A DNA stretch of 64,000 bases from Nocardiopsis sp. NRRL B-16309 (GTDB lineage Bacteria; Actinomycetota; Actinomycetes; Streptosporangiales; Streptosporangiaceae), in the NCBI RefSeq assembly GCF_001279585.1, contig NZ_LGEC01000059.1, forward strand, positions 45,544 to 109,543, read 5' to 3'. A program made the position numbers and the translations under genes. Below the pieces are notes generated by a model, which saw nothing but the letters and a program-made list of their open reading frames with translations, was not told where the DNA came from and ran no database searches. Positions 1-8,131 of the stretch are shown here, piece after piece. Every line of letters starts with the position of its first letter. The first letter of the stretch is position 1.

Positions 1-1802
1 GCGTCGCCGGGGTGCAGGTGGTCGCCCGAGTCGTACTCCGGACGCATCCGGGCGGGGTCCTGCGGGTCGCGCAGCACCGCGTCGAAGTCCCAGACCCCGG
101 CGAAGACACTGGCGGGGTCGTCGGCCTGCCCGCGCAGGTGGGTGTTGACCAGCTGGCGGGCCCGCTCCACCGCTTCCGTGCAGCGGGCCTCGCCGCCGCA
201 CGGGCCGAGCGTGGCCACGAACACCCGGACCCCGTGCTCGTCGGCCGTGTCCGCGATGGACTCCAGCCCGGCGATCACTTCACGGGGGTCGGTGCCCCAG
301 CGCAGGTCGTTGATCCCGGCGAAGACGATGAGCGTGCCCACGCCCTCACGGGTGAACACGTCGCGCTGCGCGCGGTGGGTCATCGCGACGCCGTTGGCGT
401 AGGTGGACACCCCAGAGCCCGGGTATCCGTCCGTCACCACGTGGTTCCCGGCCACGCCCATGTTGAGCACACCCAGGTTGGGCAGCTCGGGCTGCTCGGC
501 CAGCCGGGCACTGAGCACGTCGGGCCACCGCGCGTGGGCGTCGCGGGTGGACCGGGTCCCGTCGGTGATGGAGTCCCCGAACGCGACCACGGCGCCGGGC
601 CCGTCCAGGACCTCGACCCCGGCGAGGAACGGCCACTGGTCGACCCGCCCGGTGAACGGCTCCCCGCCGGCGACGAGGGTCTGGTCGCCGGTGCCGGGGG
701 CACTGGTGAAGTTGGTGTCCACGGAGGCGTAGTGGACCGGGGCCGCCGTCACCCGGTCGGGCAGGTGGAGGGAGACCAGGACGTCGGTGTGCGGCGGGAG
801 CAGGATCTCCACCGGATCGCTGAAGACCTGCCCGCCCGCGGGGATGACCGTCTCGGACCTGCCCCCGAAGGCGAGCGGGAGCGCCGAGCCCCGCGTGGCG
901 GCGCCCTGCCCGCGCAGGGCCAGCGAGGCGGCACCCACCCGGACGGGACGCTCGGCGAAGGTGTTGTCCAACCGGATGCGGACGCGGTGGCCGCCGGCGG
1001 TGGAGCGCACCGCCAGCCGCAGGGTCTGGTCCTCCCAGGGGCCGACCTCCATGTACCCGGAGGTGGCCCGCGCCCAGGTCCCGGTCCAGTCCTCGCCCGC
1101 GGACCGGCCGCCGACCGAGAACACGTGCATGCGCGCCGAGTCCTCCGCCACCTCGGGCAGGACCACGTGGTCGACCTCGCGGAGCGGGTCGACCGGCACA
1201 CTGCGGGCGTACAGGCGCACGGGCCCGGAGGGATCGTTCTCGATGGCGCTGGAGGAGTTGGCGTAGGGCAGGGTGAGCACGGCGTCCCCGGCCGGGCCCT
1301 CGGTCCAGTGCGGGACGCTGAGGGTGAAGTCCTGCTCGGTGCCGTCGGCGTAGACGACCGTGCCGGTGCCCAGGACGTCGTCGCCGCCGCCCCCGACCCG
1401 GGAGCCGGTCACCAGGAACCCCACCGAGCGCACACGCGTGTCCTCCAGGACGACCGGCTGGCCGTCGGCGAGCAGGTGGTCGGGGCGGCCCCGGGAGTAG
1501 GCGGGGAGCCGGAAGGGGGTCCCCAGGAGGACGACGTCGCCGCCGGGCACCCAGCCCGCCGCGGCGAGCGACCGCGCGGAGAGGCTGTTGCCCGAGCCGT
1601 CGAGGTCGGCGGAGGTGGCGGCTCCGTCGGGAGAGATCCCGGCCCGGTCGATGAAGGTGGAGAAGGCCTTGGGGACCGGACCGGACGGCCGCTCGCTCCG
1701 GGGGCGGGCGTCGACGTCGCGGAAGACGGTGCTGTTGACGACGATCAGCAGCACCACCAGCATCACGAGTGCCCCGGTGCCCCGCAGCAGATGGGTCCAC
1801 AT
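1..1802 (-). CDS. SGNH/GDSL-family esterase/lipase, secreted or membrane-anchored, 3' end beyond window
   Basis: Reading leftward from an ATG at 1802, the frame stays open to base 1, so the stop lies outside the window. A hydrophobic segment near residues 7-23 is a signal anchor or signal peptide, so the product probably acts outside the cytoplasm. A beta-rich N-terminal half precedes an SGNH hydrolase domain. Its block I is GDSITDG (catalytic Ser), block III is FAGINDL (Asn of the oxyanion hole), and the last visible residues, DHLHPGD, supply the Asp and His. All catalytic blocks are present, so an ester-cleaving activity is well supported; the substrate is unknown. The upstream neighbour on the same strand is a glycosyltransferase beyond a repeat-rich gap, so an operon is not obvious. 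Confidence 0.85.
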   Translation of the reverse strand, partial: MWTHLLRGTGALVMLVVLLIVVNSTVFRDVDARPRSERPSGPVPKAFSTFIDRAGISPDGAATSADLDGSGNSLSARSLAAAGWVPGGDVVLLGTPFRLPAYSRGRPDHLLADGQPVVLEDTRVRSVGFLVTGSRVGGGGDDVLGTGTVVYADGTEQDFTLSVPHWTEGPAGDAVLTLPYANSSSAIENDPSGPVRLYARSVPVDPLREVDHVVLPEVAEDSARMHVFSVGGRSAGEDWTGTWARATSGYMEVGPWEDQTLRLAVRSTAGGHRVRIRLDNTFAERPVRVGAASLALRGQGAATRGSALPLAFGGRSETVIPAGGQVFSDPVEILLPPHTDVLVSLHLPDRVTAAPVHYASVDTNFTSAPGTGDQTLVAGGEPFTGRVDQWPFLAGVEVLDGPGAVVAFGDSITDGTRSTRDAHARWPDVLSARLAEQPELPNLGVLNMGVAGNHVVTDGYPGSGVSTYANGVAMTHRAQRDVFTREGVGTLIVFAGINDLRWGTDPREVIAGLESIADTADEHGVRVFVATLGPCGGEARCTEAVERARQLVNTHLRGQADDPASVFAGVWDFDAVLRDPQDPARMRPEYDSGDHLHPGD

Positions 1803-2039
1803 CCGCCGGCCCCGGGGCCGGGCCTGGCCGGACCTGTGCTTCCCGCTCCCGCCCACCACACGCCCTTCCCGGAGGCATCTGTCCACCGACCGATCGGACG
1901 ACGCCGGATGCGCGGTGGTTGTCGAGACGTGTACCACCACGTCCCTCGACCGTCGATCAGTCTAGGGGAACCGGGTCGCCGACCCGGGTGCGTCGAGAAA
2001 AGTCCGGAGTGTCCGTCGGTCTTCTCCACCGCTATCGAG

Positions 2040-2285
2040 GCACGGTCCGGGCCGGGTTCACGGCTTGGGTGTCGGGGCCCGCCGTCGCCCGGGCGCAAGG
2101 GGTGGCGCCGGGGTTGGGCCCGACGGGATGCACGGCAGGAATACCGAGGCAGGCGCCCGACCGGATTCGGGGCTGGGGTGTCGGGAACGAGCCCGACCGG
2201 GTGCGCGGTTGAGGCTCTGGAGTGGGGCCGACCGGGTGCGCGGTTGAGGTGCCAGGCAGGTGCCCGACCGGGTTCAGGGTGCCCT
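2040..2285. repeat. Intergenic array of about seven degenerate 36-bp repeats
   Basis: A core like GCCCGACCGGGTKCGCGG recurs with its CGAC (or equivalent) at about 2049, 2085, 2121, 2158, 2194, 2229 and 2265, a period of 35-37 bp. The first two units are the most diverged. The array fills the right half of the 470-bp gap between the SGNH hydrolase start (1802) and the glycosyltransferase stop (2274). The left half (1803-2039) shows no gene and would contain the hydrolase promoter. It is a minisatellite-like tandem array without unique spacers, so it is not CRISPR. Confidence 0.75.
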
Positions 2286-3023
2286 CCATCCCAGCTTCGC
2301 CAGCGCACGGGCCCGGTCCGCCATGACCGCGGCGCGCGCGGCCCGCTCCCCGGCGTCGCTGTGCGCGGCGGCCGCGGTCGCCTGGCCGGGCCACTTGCGG
2401 TACAACAGGCCCGGTTCCGCCGTGAACCAGCCCGGGCTCACGGCGTCCAGTGCCAGGAGGAGCCCGGTGTCCTCGGAGGCGGGCAGGGCCATCCAGCCGC
2501 CCAGGGCCAGCAGCAGGTCGCGCCGGACGCACAGCGTGGCCGGGTGCACCGGCGGGAGGAAGTCCCGCTCGCGCCAGGCCGCCAGGACGGTTCCGCGAGC
2601 GATCGGGCCCTCCGGGGGACCGTCGTCCACGGCGACCGTCGATCCGTCGGGAAGCAGGTCGAGCGCGCGCGAGACGGCCCATCCGGTACCGGACTCCCGC
2701 GTGAGCGCGGCGACGTCACGGGCGAGCGCGCCGGGCGTGAGCCGGTCGTCGGCGTCGAGCACGCGCACGAACTCCCCCACGGCACGCGAGAGCGCCAGCG
2801 TGCGCGCCGTCGCCGCGCGGCCGGGGCGGCCCTGCCCGAAGGCCACGCGCGAATCGTCGGGCACGTACGGGGCCACGTCACCGGTCTCCCCGTCCTCCTG
2901 GACGACCCACTGCCAGTCCCAGCCGTCGGGCAGGCGCTGGGCGGCCAGGGAGGCATAGGCCTCGGTCAGGTACCGGGCGGCGGGGGCGTGCACGGCGGTG
3001 ACGACGGTGACGGTCCTGGTCAT
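2274..3023 (-). CDS. Family 2 (GT-A fold) glycosyltransferase
   Basis: The product is about 249 aa from an ATG at 3023. It begins with the GT-A Rossmann-like strand TVTVVTAVHAPA and carries an acidic metal/nucleotide-sugar motif in RVLDADDRL (about residue 93), followed by a WRERDFLPPVHPATLCVRR segment typical of small GT2 proteins. It would transfer a sugar from a nucleotide-sugar donor; donor and acceptor cannot be told from sequence. No membrane segments are seen, so it is cytosolic. The frame can be extended upstream to 3374, but that extension lies antisense to the small gene at 3144-3380, so the 3023 start is preferred. Confidence 0.8.
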   Translation of the reverse strand: MTRTVTVVTAVHAPAARYLTEAYASLAAQRLPDGWDWQWVVQEDGETGDVAPYVPDDSRVAFGQGRPGRAATARTLALSRAVGEFVRVLDADDRLTPGALARDVAALTRESGTGWAVSRALDLLPDGSTVAVDDGPPEGPIARGTVLAAWRERDFLPPVHPATLCVRRDLLLALGGWMALPASEDTGLLLALDAVSPGWFTAEPGLLYRKWPGQATAAAAHSDAGERAARAAVMADRARALAKLGWRAP

Positions 3024-3143
3024 ACCCGCCATCCTGCCGTGGCCGGGCCTCGACCCGCTCTCCGGCCCGCAGGAGTGGTTCCCGGTACCCGGCCCCCGCG
3101 AGAGGATGCCGGAGACAGCCCCACCACACTGCGGGAGAGTCCC

Positions 3144-3380
3144 ATGGAACTCATGACCGTCGCCGCCCTGCGCGAAGCCCTGGCCGACCTGCCCGACGAC
3201 GCGATCGTCGTCGCCTCCGGCAGCGGCCGACCGCTGGTCGCGGTGGGGACCGATCCCGGAAGCGGACGGGTGGAGCTGACGTTCCCGGACGACCGGCTCC
3301 CGACGGTCAACATCATCGATGGCCGGTCGACCGGCACCGTCGTCCAGACGGACGCCCTCTACGGCGACATCCACCTGTGA
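3144..3380 (+). CDS. Small hypothetical protein (78 aa)
   Basis: ATG at 3144 is preceded by a GGGAGAG ribosome-binding site. The 78-residue product starts MELMTVAALREALADLPDDA and continues with short beta-strand-like hydrophobic stretches. It has no signal or membrane segment. I do not recognise the family; the opening resembles a small fold seen in many actinobacterial proteins of unknown role (a helix LREALADLPDDA, then alternating strands). It is divergent from the glycosyltransferase and ends 220 bp before the left attachment site, so it is the last chromosomal gene before the mobile element. Confidence 0.6.
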   Translation: MELMTVAALREALADLPDDAIVVASGSGRPLVAVGTDPGSGRVELTFPDDRLPTVNIIDGRSTGTVVQTDALYGDIHL

Positions 3381-3599
3381 CGACCCTCAGGTCTGGGCAT
3401 CCGCCAGCGAGTCCCCGCACATCCGTCGAGGCCGCGGACGGGCCATGTCATGAGCGTGGTGCGGGCGCACGTGGAGAAGGGGCAGGCGGCACGCCGCCGA
3501 GGGCGTGCCGTTCGCGCTGACTTGCAGGGCCCAGGGTGTCAAAATGGCTGTCAGAACCCGGGCACACGGGAGCCCCGGATGGACTCCGCCGCAGTTCAC

Positions 3600-3650
3600 A
3601 GGGGGTAGGCCGGGCAGGACTCGAACCCGCGACCCAGGGATTATGAGTCC
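3600..3650. repeat. Left attachment site: displaced 3' part of tRNA-Met
   Basis: These 51 bp are identical to 31171-31221 and correspond to the tRNA from its anticodon loop to just past its 3' end, on the minus strand. The sequence beyond 3650 does not continue the tRNA (no D-arm or 5' acceptor strand), so this copy is a fragment, not a functional tRNA. It marks the junction between chromosome (left) and element (right). Confidence 0.92.
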
Positions 3651-3721
3651 ACCGACCGTGACGACGGCACACCCATCCTGACCTGTGAAGGAGCACCCAG
3701 AGTGGGATGGACTCACGATTT

Positions 3722-3741
3722 TTCAACATGCATTCAGCACA
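3722..3741 (+). promoter_or_regulatory. Left copy of 20-bp element-end repeat, candidate integrase/Xis arm site
   Basis: TTCAACATGCATTCAGCACA matches 17 of 20 bases of 31051-31070, in the same orientation. It lies 71 bp inside the left attachment repeat. Placement just inside each end suggests an arm-type binding site for the integrase or excisionase; this role is inferred. Confidence 0.5.
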
Positions 3742-4089
3742 GACCTCCACTGCAGGCCGCCCTTCTCCCCCAGTGGTGAGGGCTGGCAGCCGGCGCTAGC
3801 AAGGAGCGCGGCCGGGGACAAAACCGTCCCGGATAGCGAGTCTCTGCCCCGGGAGATGCGCGCGCCGAGCGGAGGTGGACGCTCAGACGGACTCAGCCGT
3901 GGACTTGCTGTGGGAGGCCGCCCCGGACCTGGCTGCGGACTGAGCGTCGTCCCCTTTCCCGCGGGGCCTTGTGCGTGCCCGCTCACCAAGGCCGGACGAC
4001 CGCGCCAACAGCCCTCAGGCGACGCTCTGGGGACCGTTCGCGTGTCCGCTACCGGCCATGGGCTTGGCCATGTCCTTACCCGGACCGAC

Positions 4090-4602
4090 ATGTCAAAGGG
4101 GGAGTATGAGAGGCAGACGGGGCGGACGAGTAGCCTGAGAAAGCGAGCCCTCATGCAAGCGTTCCTCGCACTTGTGGAAGTTCTCGAGCCAATCCTTCTG
4201 GTCCTCGTCGGGGCCGTCGGGACGGGGGTTGCCACTGGTCTCAATGAGCGTAGGAAGCGTCGGTACGTCCTCCAAGACGCAGCCATTGAACAGCAGCGAA
4301 GCATTCGCGCCAGCAAGCGAGAAGACTTGCAGCAGTTGCTCCATGAGCGAGGGCGCTACATCATTCTGTCAAACAGTGCGGCCCCAAGTATGGCCGATGA
4401 TCACTGGCAGAACATGGTGAACCTTGCAGCCTCATCGGGCGACAAAGATGTCGTGTTAGCAGTTGAGTACTTCTTCGATGAACGGTTCGATGATGAGGGA
4501 GAGCTTCTCGATTTGGTGTCCAAGAAAATCTTGGAACTAGGATCCCCCATCAGCATACCGCGTTGGTGGCAGTGGCGTCGAAGGAGAGAGTTCGGGGTCT
4601 AG
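4090..4602 (+). CDS. AT-rich cargo: small membrane-anchored hypothetical protein
   Basis: The predicted product is 170 aa from ATG 4090; ATG 4153 is an alternative that would start just before the membrane helix. One hydrophobic helix at about residues 24-50 is followed by a basic stretch NERRKRRY and a charged helical cytoplasmic domain, ending in a tryptophan/arginine-rich tail. Codon use is far less GC-biased than in neighbouring genes, a sign of separate acquisition. The next gene starts 42 bp downstream on the same strand, so the two probably form a unit. The family is not recognised. The 3651-4089 stretch before it holds the left arm site and no gene I can support. Confidence 0.6.
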   Translation: MSKGEYERQTGRTSSLRKRALMQAFLALVEVLEPILLVLVGAVGTGVATGLNERRKRRYVLQDAAIEQQRSIRASKREDLQQLLHERGRYIILSNSAAPSMADDHWQNMVNLAASSGDKDVVLAVEYFFDERFDDEGELLDLVSKKILELGSPISIPRWWQWRRRREFGV

Positions 4603-4644
4603 CTGGCGAAACACGCGGAAGGACGTCTTTGGGTTGGAGACACC

Positions 4645-5538
4645 ATGAGCTCAGATAGTAATCACAGAAAACCCGAAAACAGGGGGAACGAGGACTCAAC
4701 CCCAGAGACTGCATCCAGTACGACAGATTTCGAGCCCCCAGAAATCTATGCCCATCTTCTCGCACCCGCAGATAAAATGTGCTGGTGGTGTAGAACTCGA
4801 CCAGCCACCACGGGCGAACACAAATACAAGCGTTCGAGCCTGACGCGCTTGATGGACGACAGGCAAATGTTGGTTTGGAGAGATGGAAAACAGCGACGCG
4901 AAATTCGCGGAAAGAGCGGAATCAAGCGAGATCGATACGGTGTAATAAAATTTCCAAAGTCGCTGTGTGCTCCGTGCAACAACGATCTGTCTCAACCCTT
5001 CGACATAGCATACGACACCTATGCGGAGCACGTCGAGACCCATATAATGAGGATAATGCCCGTGGTGGACATGGGATCGATATACGAGTCAGATTGGCAG
5101 GATAAGTCACTCGACCTGGCCCGTTACCATGCCAAACACTTCGGCTGCCGCATGGCCATGGACCGCATCCCTATACCGCAATCACTGCGTGATTTCATGA
5201 ATGGCGCGCAAGACATGGACGATGGGCAAATGGTGATCATCTCCACAGATTCCGTGCACCGTGAATACGGGCGTGGGATGCACATTAGCCCCACAATGGC
5301 CATAATGGATCGCGAACGGACACGCTTCATTGGATGCGTCATGGCTTCCTACATTGGATCAATGGGCATTAGATATGAGTGGGTGGCCGATGGAATCCCA
5401 TCGGACCAGAGATCTCAGTTCTTCCACTACGAGCACCCAACGATCAACTTCTTCCGAAATAATGAGGATATGATATTTCAGAAAACTCGAAAACCAGGCC
5501 GATTTGCACGTTTCGTAGAATGGATAAACAAACCCTAA
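4645..5538 (+). CDS. HNH/zinc-finger-like hypothetical protein, possible nuclease
   Basis: The product is 297 aa from ATG 4645. Residues 46-49 form CWWC, followed by TGEHKYKRSS (Glu58-His59) and a second pair CAPCNN at 108-113, then SQPFDIAYDTY. CxxC, an E-H element and CxxCN in this order is the layout of treble-clef HNH-like proteins, in which the His and Asn would sit at the metal site. The rest shows no membrane segment. The gene is markedly AT-rich for this genome. It follows a membrane-protein gene, and the position at the element end is typical of cargo such as defence genes. Nuclease activity is inferred from the motif layout only; it could be a structural zinc protein. Confidence 0.55.
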   Translation: MSSDSNHRKPENRGNEDSTPETASSTTDFEPPEIYAHLLAPADKMCWWCRTRPATTGEHKYKRSSLTRLMDDRQMLVWRDGKQRREIRGKSGIKRDRYGVIKFPKSLCAPCNNDLSQPFDIAYDTYAEHVETHIMRIMPVVDMGSIYESDWQDKSLDLARYHAKHFGCRMAMDRIPIPQSLRDFMNGAQDMDDGQMVIISTDSVHREYGRGMHISPTMAIMDRERTRFIGCVMASYIGSMGIRYEWVADGIPSDQRSQFFHYEHPTINFFRNNEDMIFQKTRKPGRFARFVEWINKP

Positions 5539-5696
5539 ACAACTCTTATGAGGATGCAGATCTCAAACGGCAGAATATCGTGATATCAATGTGCATCAGA
5601 AAAAGTCAGCGCTGTCGAGAAGGTGCCCTCTGATGACGAGCCGAAAGAATATCACTGCAGCCCTGACTTTGCTGCTGGTGCTATAGCAACAAGAAA

Positions 5697-5717
5697 GCCC
5701 GGGTCATGCACCCGGGC
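5697..5717 (-). terminator. Hairpin terminator for leftward transcription
   Basis: GCCCGGGT (5697-5704) pairs perfectly with ACCCGGGC (5710-5717) across a 5-nt loop. On the minus strand it is followed by TTTCTTGTT, so it would end transcripts from the lipoprotein gene side. The gap 5539-5733 contains this hairpin and otherwise AT-rich sequence with no gene that I can support. Confidence 0.7.
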
Positions 5718-5733
5718 CTCTCGTGATTCGCGG

Positions 5734-5907
5734 TCAGAGAATGCGCCTCTGTAGACGCTTCATTCGCGCTTCGTCGGCATCATCCCAGGTGCGGTCCATC
5801 GCGCCCTTGAGGGCTTCCACCTGGTCTACGACAGGCTCGATTCCGAAGGAGCGCAGGAGCAGCATCGCGGCGTGTTCCGGCTTCGGGTCGTCCTGAGAGC
5901 GAGAAAG
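5734..5907 (-). pseudogene. Open in-frame continuation after the lipoprotein stop; fragment or small ORF
   Basis: Directly after the TGA of the lipoprotein gene (5908-5910) the same frame stays open for 57 sense codons to a TGA at 5734. Its translation looks protein-like: DDPKPEHAAMLLLRSFGIEP, then VVDQVEALKGAMDRTW, ending RMKRLQRRIL. An internal ATG at 5865 would give a 43-aa product. It lies before the leftward terminator, so it is transcribed with the lipoprotein. It may be a small gene, the tail of a gene deleted at its 5' end, or a region lost by a stop mutation. Confidence 0.35.
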
Positions 5908-6324
5908 TCACCACGGGTAACCGTCGATGATCCCGTCACCCACCGGCTCCGTGTTCTCCTGACACCACGGGATCATCGCGTCCGCCCCCGCCTCCGAATC
6001 CCCCATGTGCTCCAACGCAATCTCCCGCAGCGCGGGCTCCGCGTCCTCCTCCAACGCCTTCGTGTTCGCCTCCATCTCCAGAATGACGATCTGCGCCTCC
6101 TCGTGCGGGGCCAGATCATCCGCCTCCCGGTAGACATCACGCATCCGAAGGTCGTTACAGATCCACTTCGCTGACTCCGGGTCAACCTCAACCTCCGGCG
6201 GCGCGGACGGCGACGCCACCGAAGCAGCCGGCGTGGACTCCTCCTCAGGGGCAGGCTCAGGCGAGGAGCATCCGGACAGCACCACGACGGCACCCAAACA
6301 CACCAGCGCACGCGACACAGACAT
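5908..6324 (-). CDS. Putative lipoprotein
   Basis: The 138-aa product starts with a lipoprotein signal peptide, MSVSRALVCLGAVVVLSGC, whose lipobox LSGC places the modified Cys at residue 19. A Pro/Ser/Glu-rich linker follows, then an acidic helical domain with two Cys (WICNDLR and IPWCQEN) that could form a disulphide outside the cell. The product would be anchored on the outer face of the cytoplasmic membrane. Family unknown. It lies inside the AICE near its left end, transcribed leftward. Confidence 0.65.
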   Translation of the reverse strand: MSVSRALVCLGAVVVLSGCSSPEPAPEEESTPAASVASPSAPPEVEVDPESAKWICNDLRMRDVYREADDLAPHEEAQIVILEMEANTKALEEDAEPALREIALEHMGDSEAGADAMIPWCQENTEPVGDGIIDGYPW

Positions 6325-6481
6325 CAGGCCTCCAGCAGTAGACGGAAGCGCCGAAGCGGGCGACGCGAGAAAAACCAGTGTGTCGCCTGGGGAACCTCTA
6401 TGTGGGCGTACCCGCCCGTAACGTCCGTGCGGCGCCCTACCGTCTCAGCAACCCCGAGAACAGAGGCCCCATACGAACCCC

Positions 6482-6649
6482 ATGACCACCACCGCAGCCG
6501 CGGCAACGCTCGCTCTCACTGCCTGCTCAACCAACCCGCCAGCCGAAGAGCCCACCGACGCTGCCGCGCCCGAACGGATGGTGACGTATCCAGGGCTAGC
6601 CATTGGGGGGCTTCCCCCTGCCTGTGCTCTTCACCTTCTTAGAGAGTAA
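6482..6649 (+). pseudogene. Short lipoprotein-like ORF, probably truncated
   Basis: ATG 6482 opens a 55-codon frame beginning MTTTAAAATLALTACSTN, a plausible lipoprotein signal with lipobox LTAC, followed by an Ala/Pro/Glu linker. After about 35 residues the reading turns into hydrophobic, unstructured sequence and stops at a TAA at 6647-6649, just before the GCCTCCGC repeats. It looks like the start of a lipoprotein gene whose body has been lost, perhaps by recombination at the repeats. No convincing ribosome-binding site is seen. Confidence 0.35.
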
Positions 6650-6656
6650 GAAGACG

Positions 6657-6774
6657 CAGCCTCCGCAGCCTCCGCACGACGCGCAAAACGACTCCTGGCC
6701 TGCCGATATACGGCGGAGACTGGGCAGGCAACCCAGCCTCCGCTAGCCTCCGCAGCCTCCGCGTTAGCCTCCGC
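6657..6774 (+). repeat. GCCTCCGC octamer iterons at the end of the replication-relaxation gene
   Basis: Six same-strand copies of GCCTCCGC start at 6659, 6668, 6736, 6746, 6755 and 6767. The first two belong to a 21-bp stretch (6657-6677) repeated exactly at 28867-28887 within the helicase gene. Spacings of 9-12 bp resemble iterons. The block overlaps the last codons of the replication-relaxation gene (stop at 6764). An origin or a recombination role is possible; neither is shown. Confidence 0.6.
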
Positions 6775-7714
6775 TGGACCGGAACACGATGCTGGTGCGC
6801 TCTCCATCGGAGTCGTAGTGGAGCGGCACCACGATGTCCGCCGCGGGCCCGTGCTCCTGGAGGTCACTCAGCAGCACCACACCGGCTTGCAGGACCGTGT
6901 CGGTGCCCCCTCGGTAGGACCAACGCGGCATCATGCGCTGGAGCGAGTACTGACGGGTCCGCATCATGCGGGATGCCTGCGGGTTGGCGAACACGATCAA
7001 GACCGTGGGGAACCACCGGTACCGGCGCTGCCAGGCCGGGCGGGTGGACAGGTCGCCGATGAGGACGCGCCGGCCCCTGGGATGGCGGCCCGGGGCGTAG
7101 TCGGCGTAGCGCCGGTACTGGTTGACCTTCTCCACCAGGCGGTGGAGGGGCATGGTTCCCCGGTCGATCTCCAGGAAGAAGGACATGTCCCAGCGGGTGC
7201 CGCCTTCGACGTGGACGTAGTCCAGGACGGCGTCCGTGATGAGGTTGGAGTTCCGGAAGGATCTCCCGCTGCGGTAGCGGTGGGCGACCTCGGGTGTCCA
7301 GCTCAAAGGGCTCAGGGACAGGCCCTGGCCGCGTGCGTGGTCAAGGAAGGCCAGGCCCGTGTCAACGACCGCCAGTGAGTGGCGCTGCAGGGGTCCGCGG
7401 GCGCGTGCGGCGTCCATCCGGTAGGGGCGTTCCGGGACACCGCCGTGGGCATGCGCCAGCTCCGCTCCAGCCGGGGTGGTGAACCACACGCTGTCCTCAC
7501 CGCGGGGGCGGAAGACCCGGTCGGCCAGACCTACAGCACGGAGTCGGTTCAACGTCTTGCGGAGGTAGTGCGGGTGTGCGGCATCCGGACGGAGGAGTCG
7601 CTGGATCTGCGAGGTGGTCATGAGCCGGTGATGGGTGAGGACCATCAGGACGGCGGACTGGATCGGGGTGAGCCGGGTGCGCTCGGGTGCTGAGCGTTGC
7701 TGTGCTGAGGGCAT
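6764..7714 (-). CDS. Replication-relaxation family protein
   Basis: The product is 316 aa. An N-terminal winged-helix segment (about residues 15-75: TPIQSAVLMVLTHHRLMTTS, then RKTLNRLRAVGLADRVF) is followed by the conserved body of the replication-relaxation family. That body has acidic FFLEIDRGTMPLHRLVEKV and Tyr-rich NQYRRYADY, typical for proteins coded on actinobacterial and Bacillus plasmids. The EIDRG/E...K-like core suggests a nuclease-type fold; catalysis is not demonstrated for the family. It would act in the cytoplasm on element DNA. It is transcribed leftward, away from an inverted repeat at 7775-7813. Confidence 0.8.
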   Translation of the reverse strand: MPSAQQRSAPERTRLTPIQSAVLMVLTHHRLMTTSQIQRLLRPDAAHPHYLRKTLNRLRAVGLADRVFRPRGEDSVWFTTPAGAELAHAHGGVPERPYRMDAARARGPLQRHSLAVVDTGLAFLDHARGQGLSLSPLSWTPEVAHRYRSGRSFRNSNLITDAVLDYVHVEGGTRWDMSFFLEIDRGTMPLHRLVEKVNQYRRYADYAPGRHPRGRRVLIGDLSTRPAWQRRYRWFPTVLIVFANPQASRMMRTRQYSLQRMMPRWSYRGGTDTVLQAGVVLLSDLQEHGPAADIVVPLHYDSDGERTSIVFRSSGG

Positions 7715-7774
7715 GTGGTCCTGTCTGTCGAGACGGCATCAACAGAGAGGTGCACTGGCACGGTGGTGAGTGTG

Positions 7775-7813
7775 TCTTCACCTCATCCAACTGGGACGTG
7801 TATGAGGTGAAGA
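7775..7813. promoter_or_regulatory. 12-bp inverted repeat, candidate operator upstream of the replication-relaxation gene
   Basis: TCTTCACCTCAT (7775-7786) and ATGAGGTGAAGA (7802-7813) are perfect inverted copies with a 15-bp spacer, starting 61 bp upstream of the leftward gene start at 7714. The 417-bp gap 7715-8131 also contains the upstream region of the rightward toxin-antitoxin pair and no other gene I can support. Binding by an element repressor is inferred. Confidence 0.55.
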
Positions 7814-8131
7814 TGTCACGACGTCGGCAACAGGTCCGCAAGCCTGACGTGGCAGGCCATGCAGCCGAATGGCCCGGCAGAAGGGGTTCACCCGTCTGCG
7901 AGCCCTTCCAGGTGCCTTCCTGCGAGCCCTGTCGGCAAGGCCAGTGCCTTCCCCTCTCAAGAAGGGCAAGCCGATTCATGCTCAGCTTGTGACAGGTAGT
8001 AGGCGTAGCGCCGGCCTTGCCGCACTCGGCCTCGGTTGCGCACAGGGGTTGCCGAAGATCACGAACGCGCCGCGCACAGCGCACAGGCCGCTCGCTCTGG
8101 CCCCGAAGGCTGCGCTGAGTATGATGAAGGT

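Noticed and set aside
2040..2285. CRISPR-like periodicity
   Set aside because: Units are contiguous and degenerate with no unique spacers and no cas genes.
2032..2682. Leftward frame coding 12-residue repeats
   Set aside because: It arises from the 36-bp repeat array and overlaps the glycosyltransferase in another frame.
12..3380. A 1122-codon rightward frame
   Set aside because: It is the antisense shadow of the SGNH hydrolase and glycosyltransferase, Arg/Gly/Pro-rich; only its last 78 codons (from 3144) look real.
3600..3650. Second tRNA-Met gene
   Set aside because: Only the 3' half is present; the 5' acceptor, D-arm and anticodon 5' stem are missing.
3387..3750. Leftward frames spanning the left att site
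   Set aside because: They run through the tRNA fragment and have no protein-like composition.
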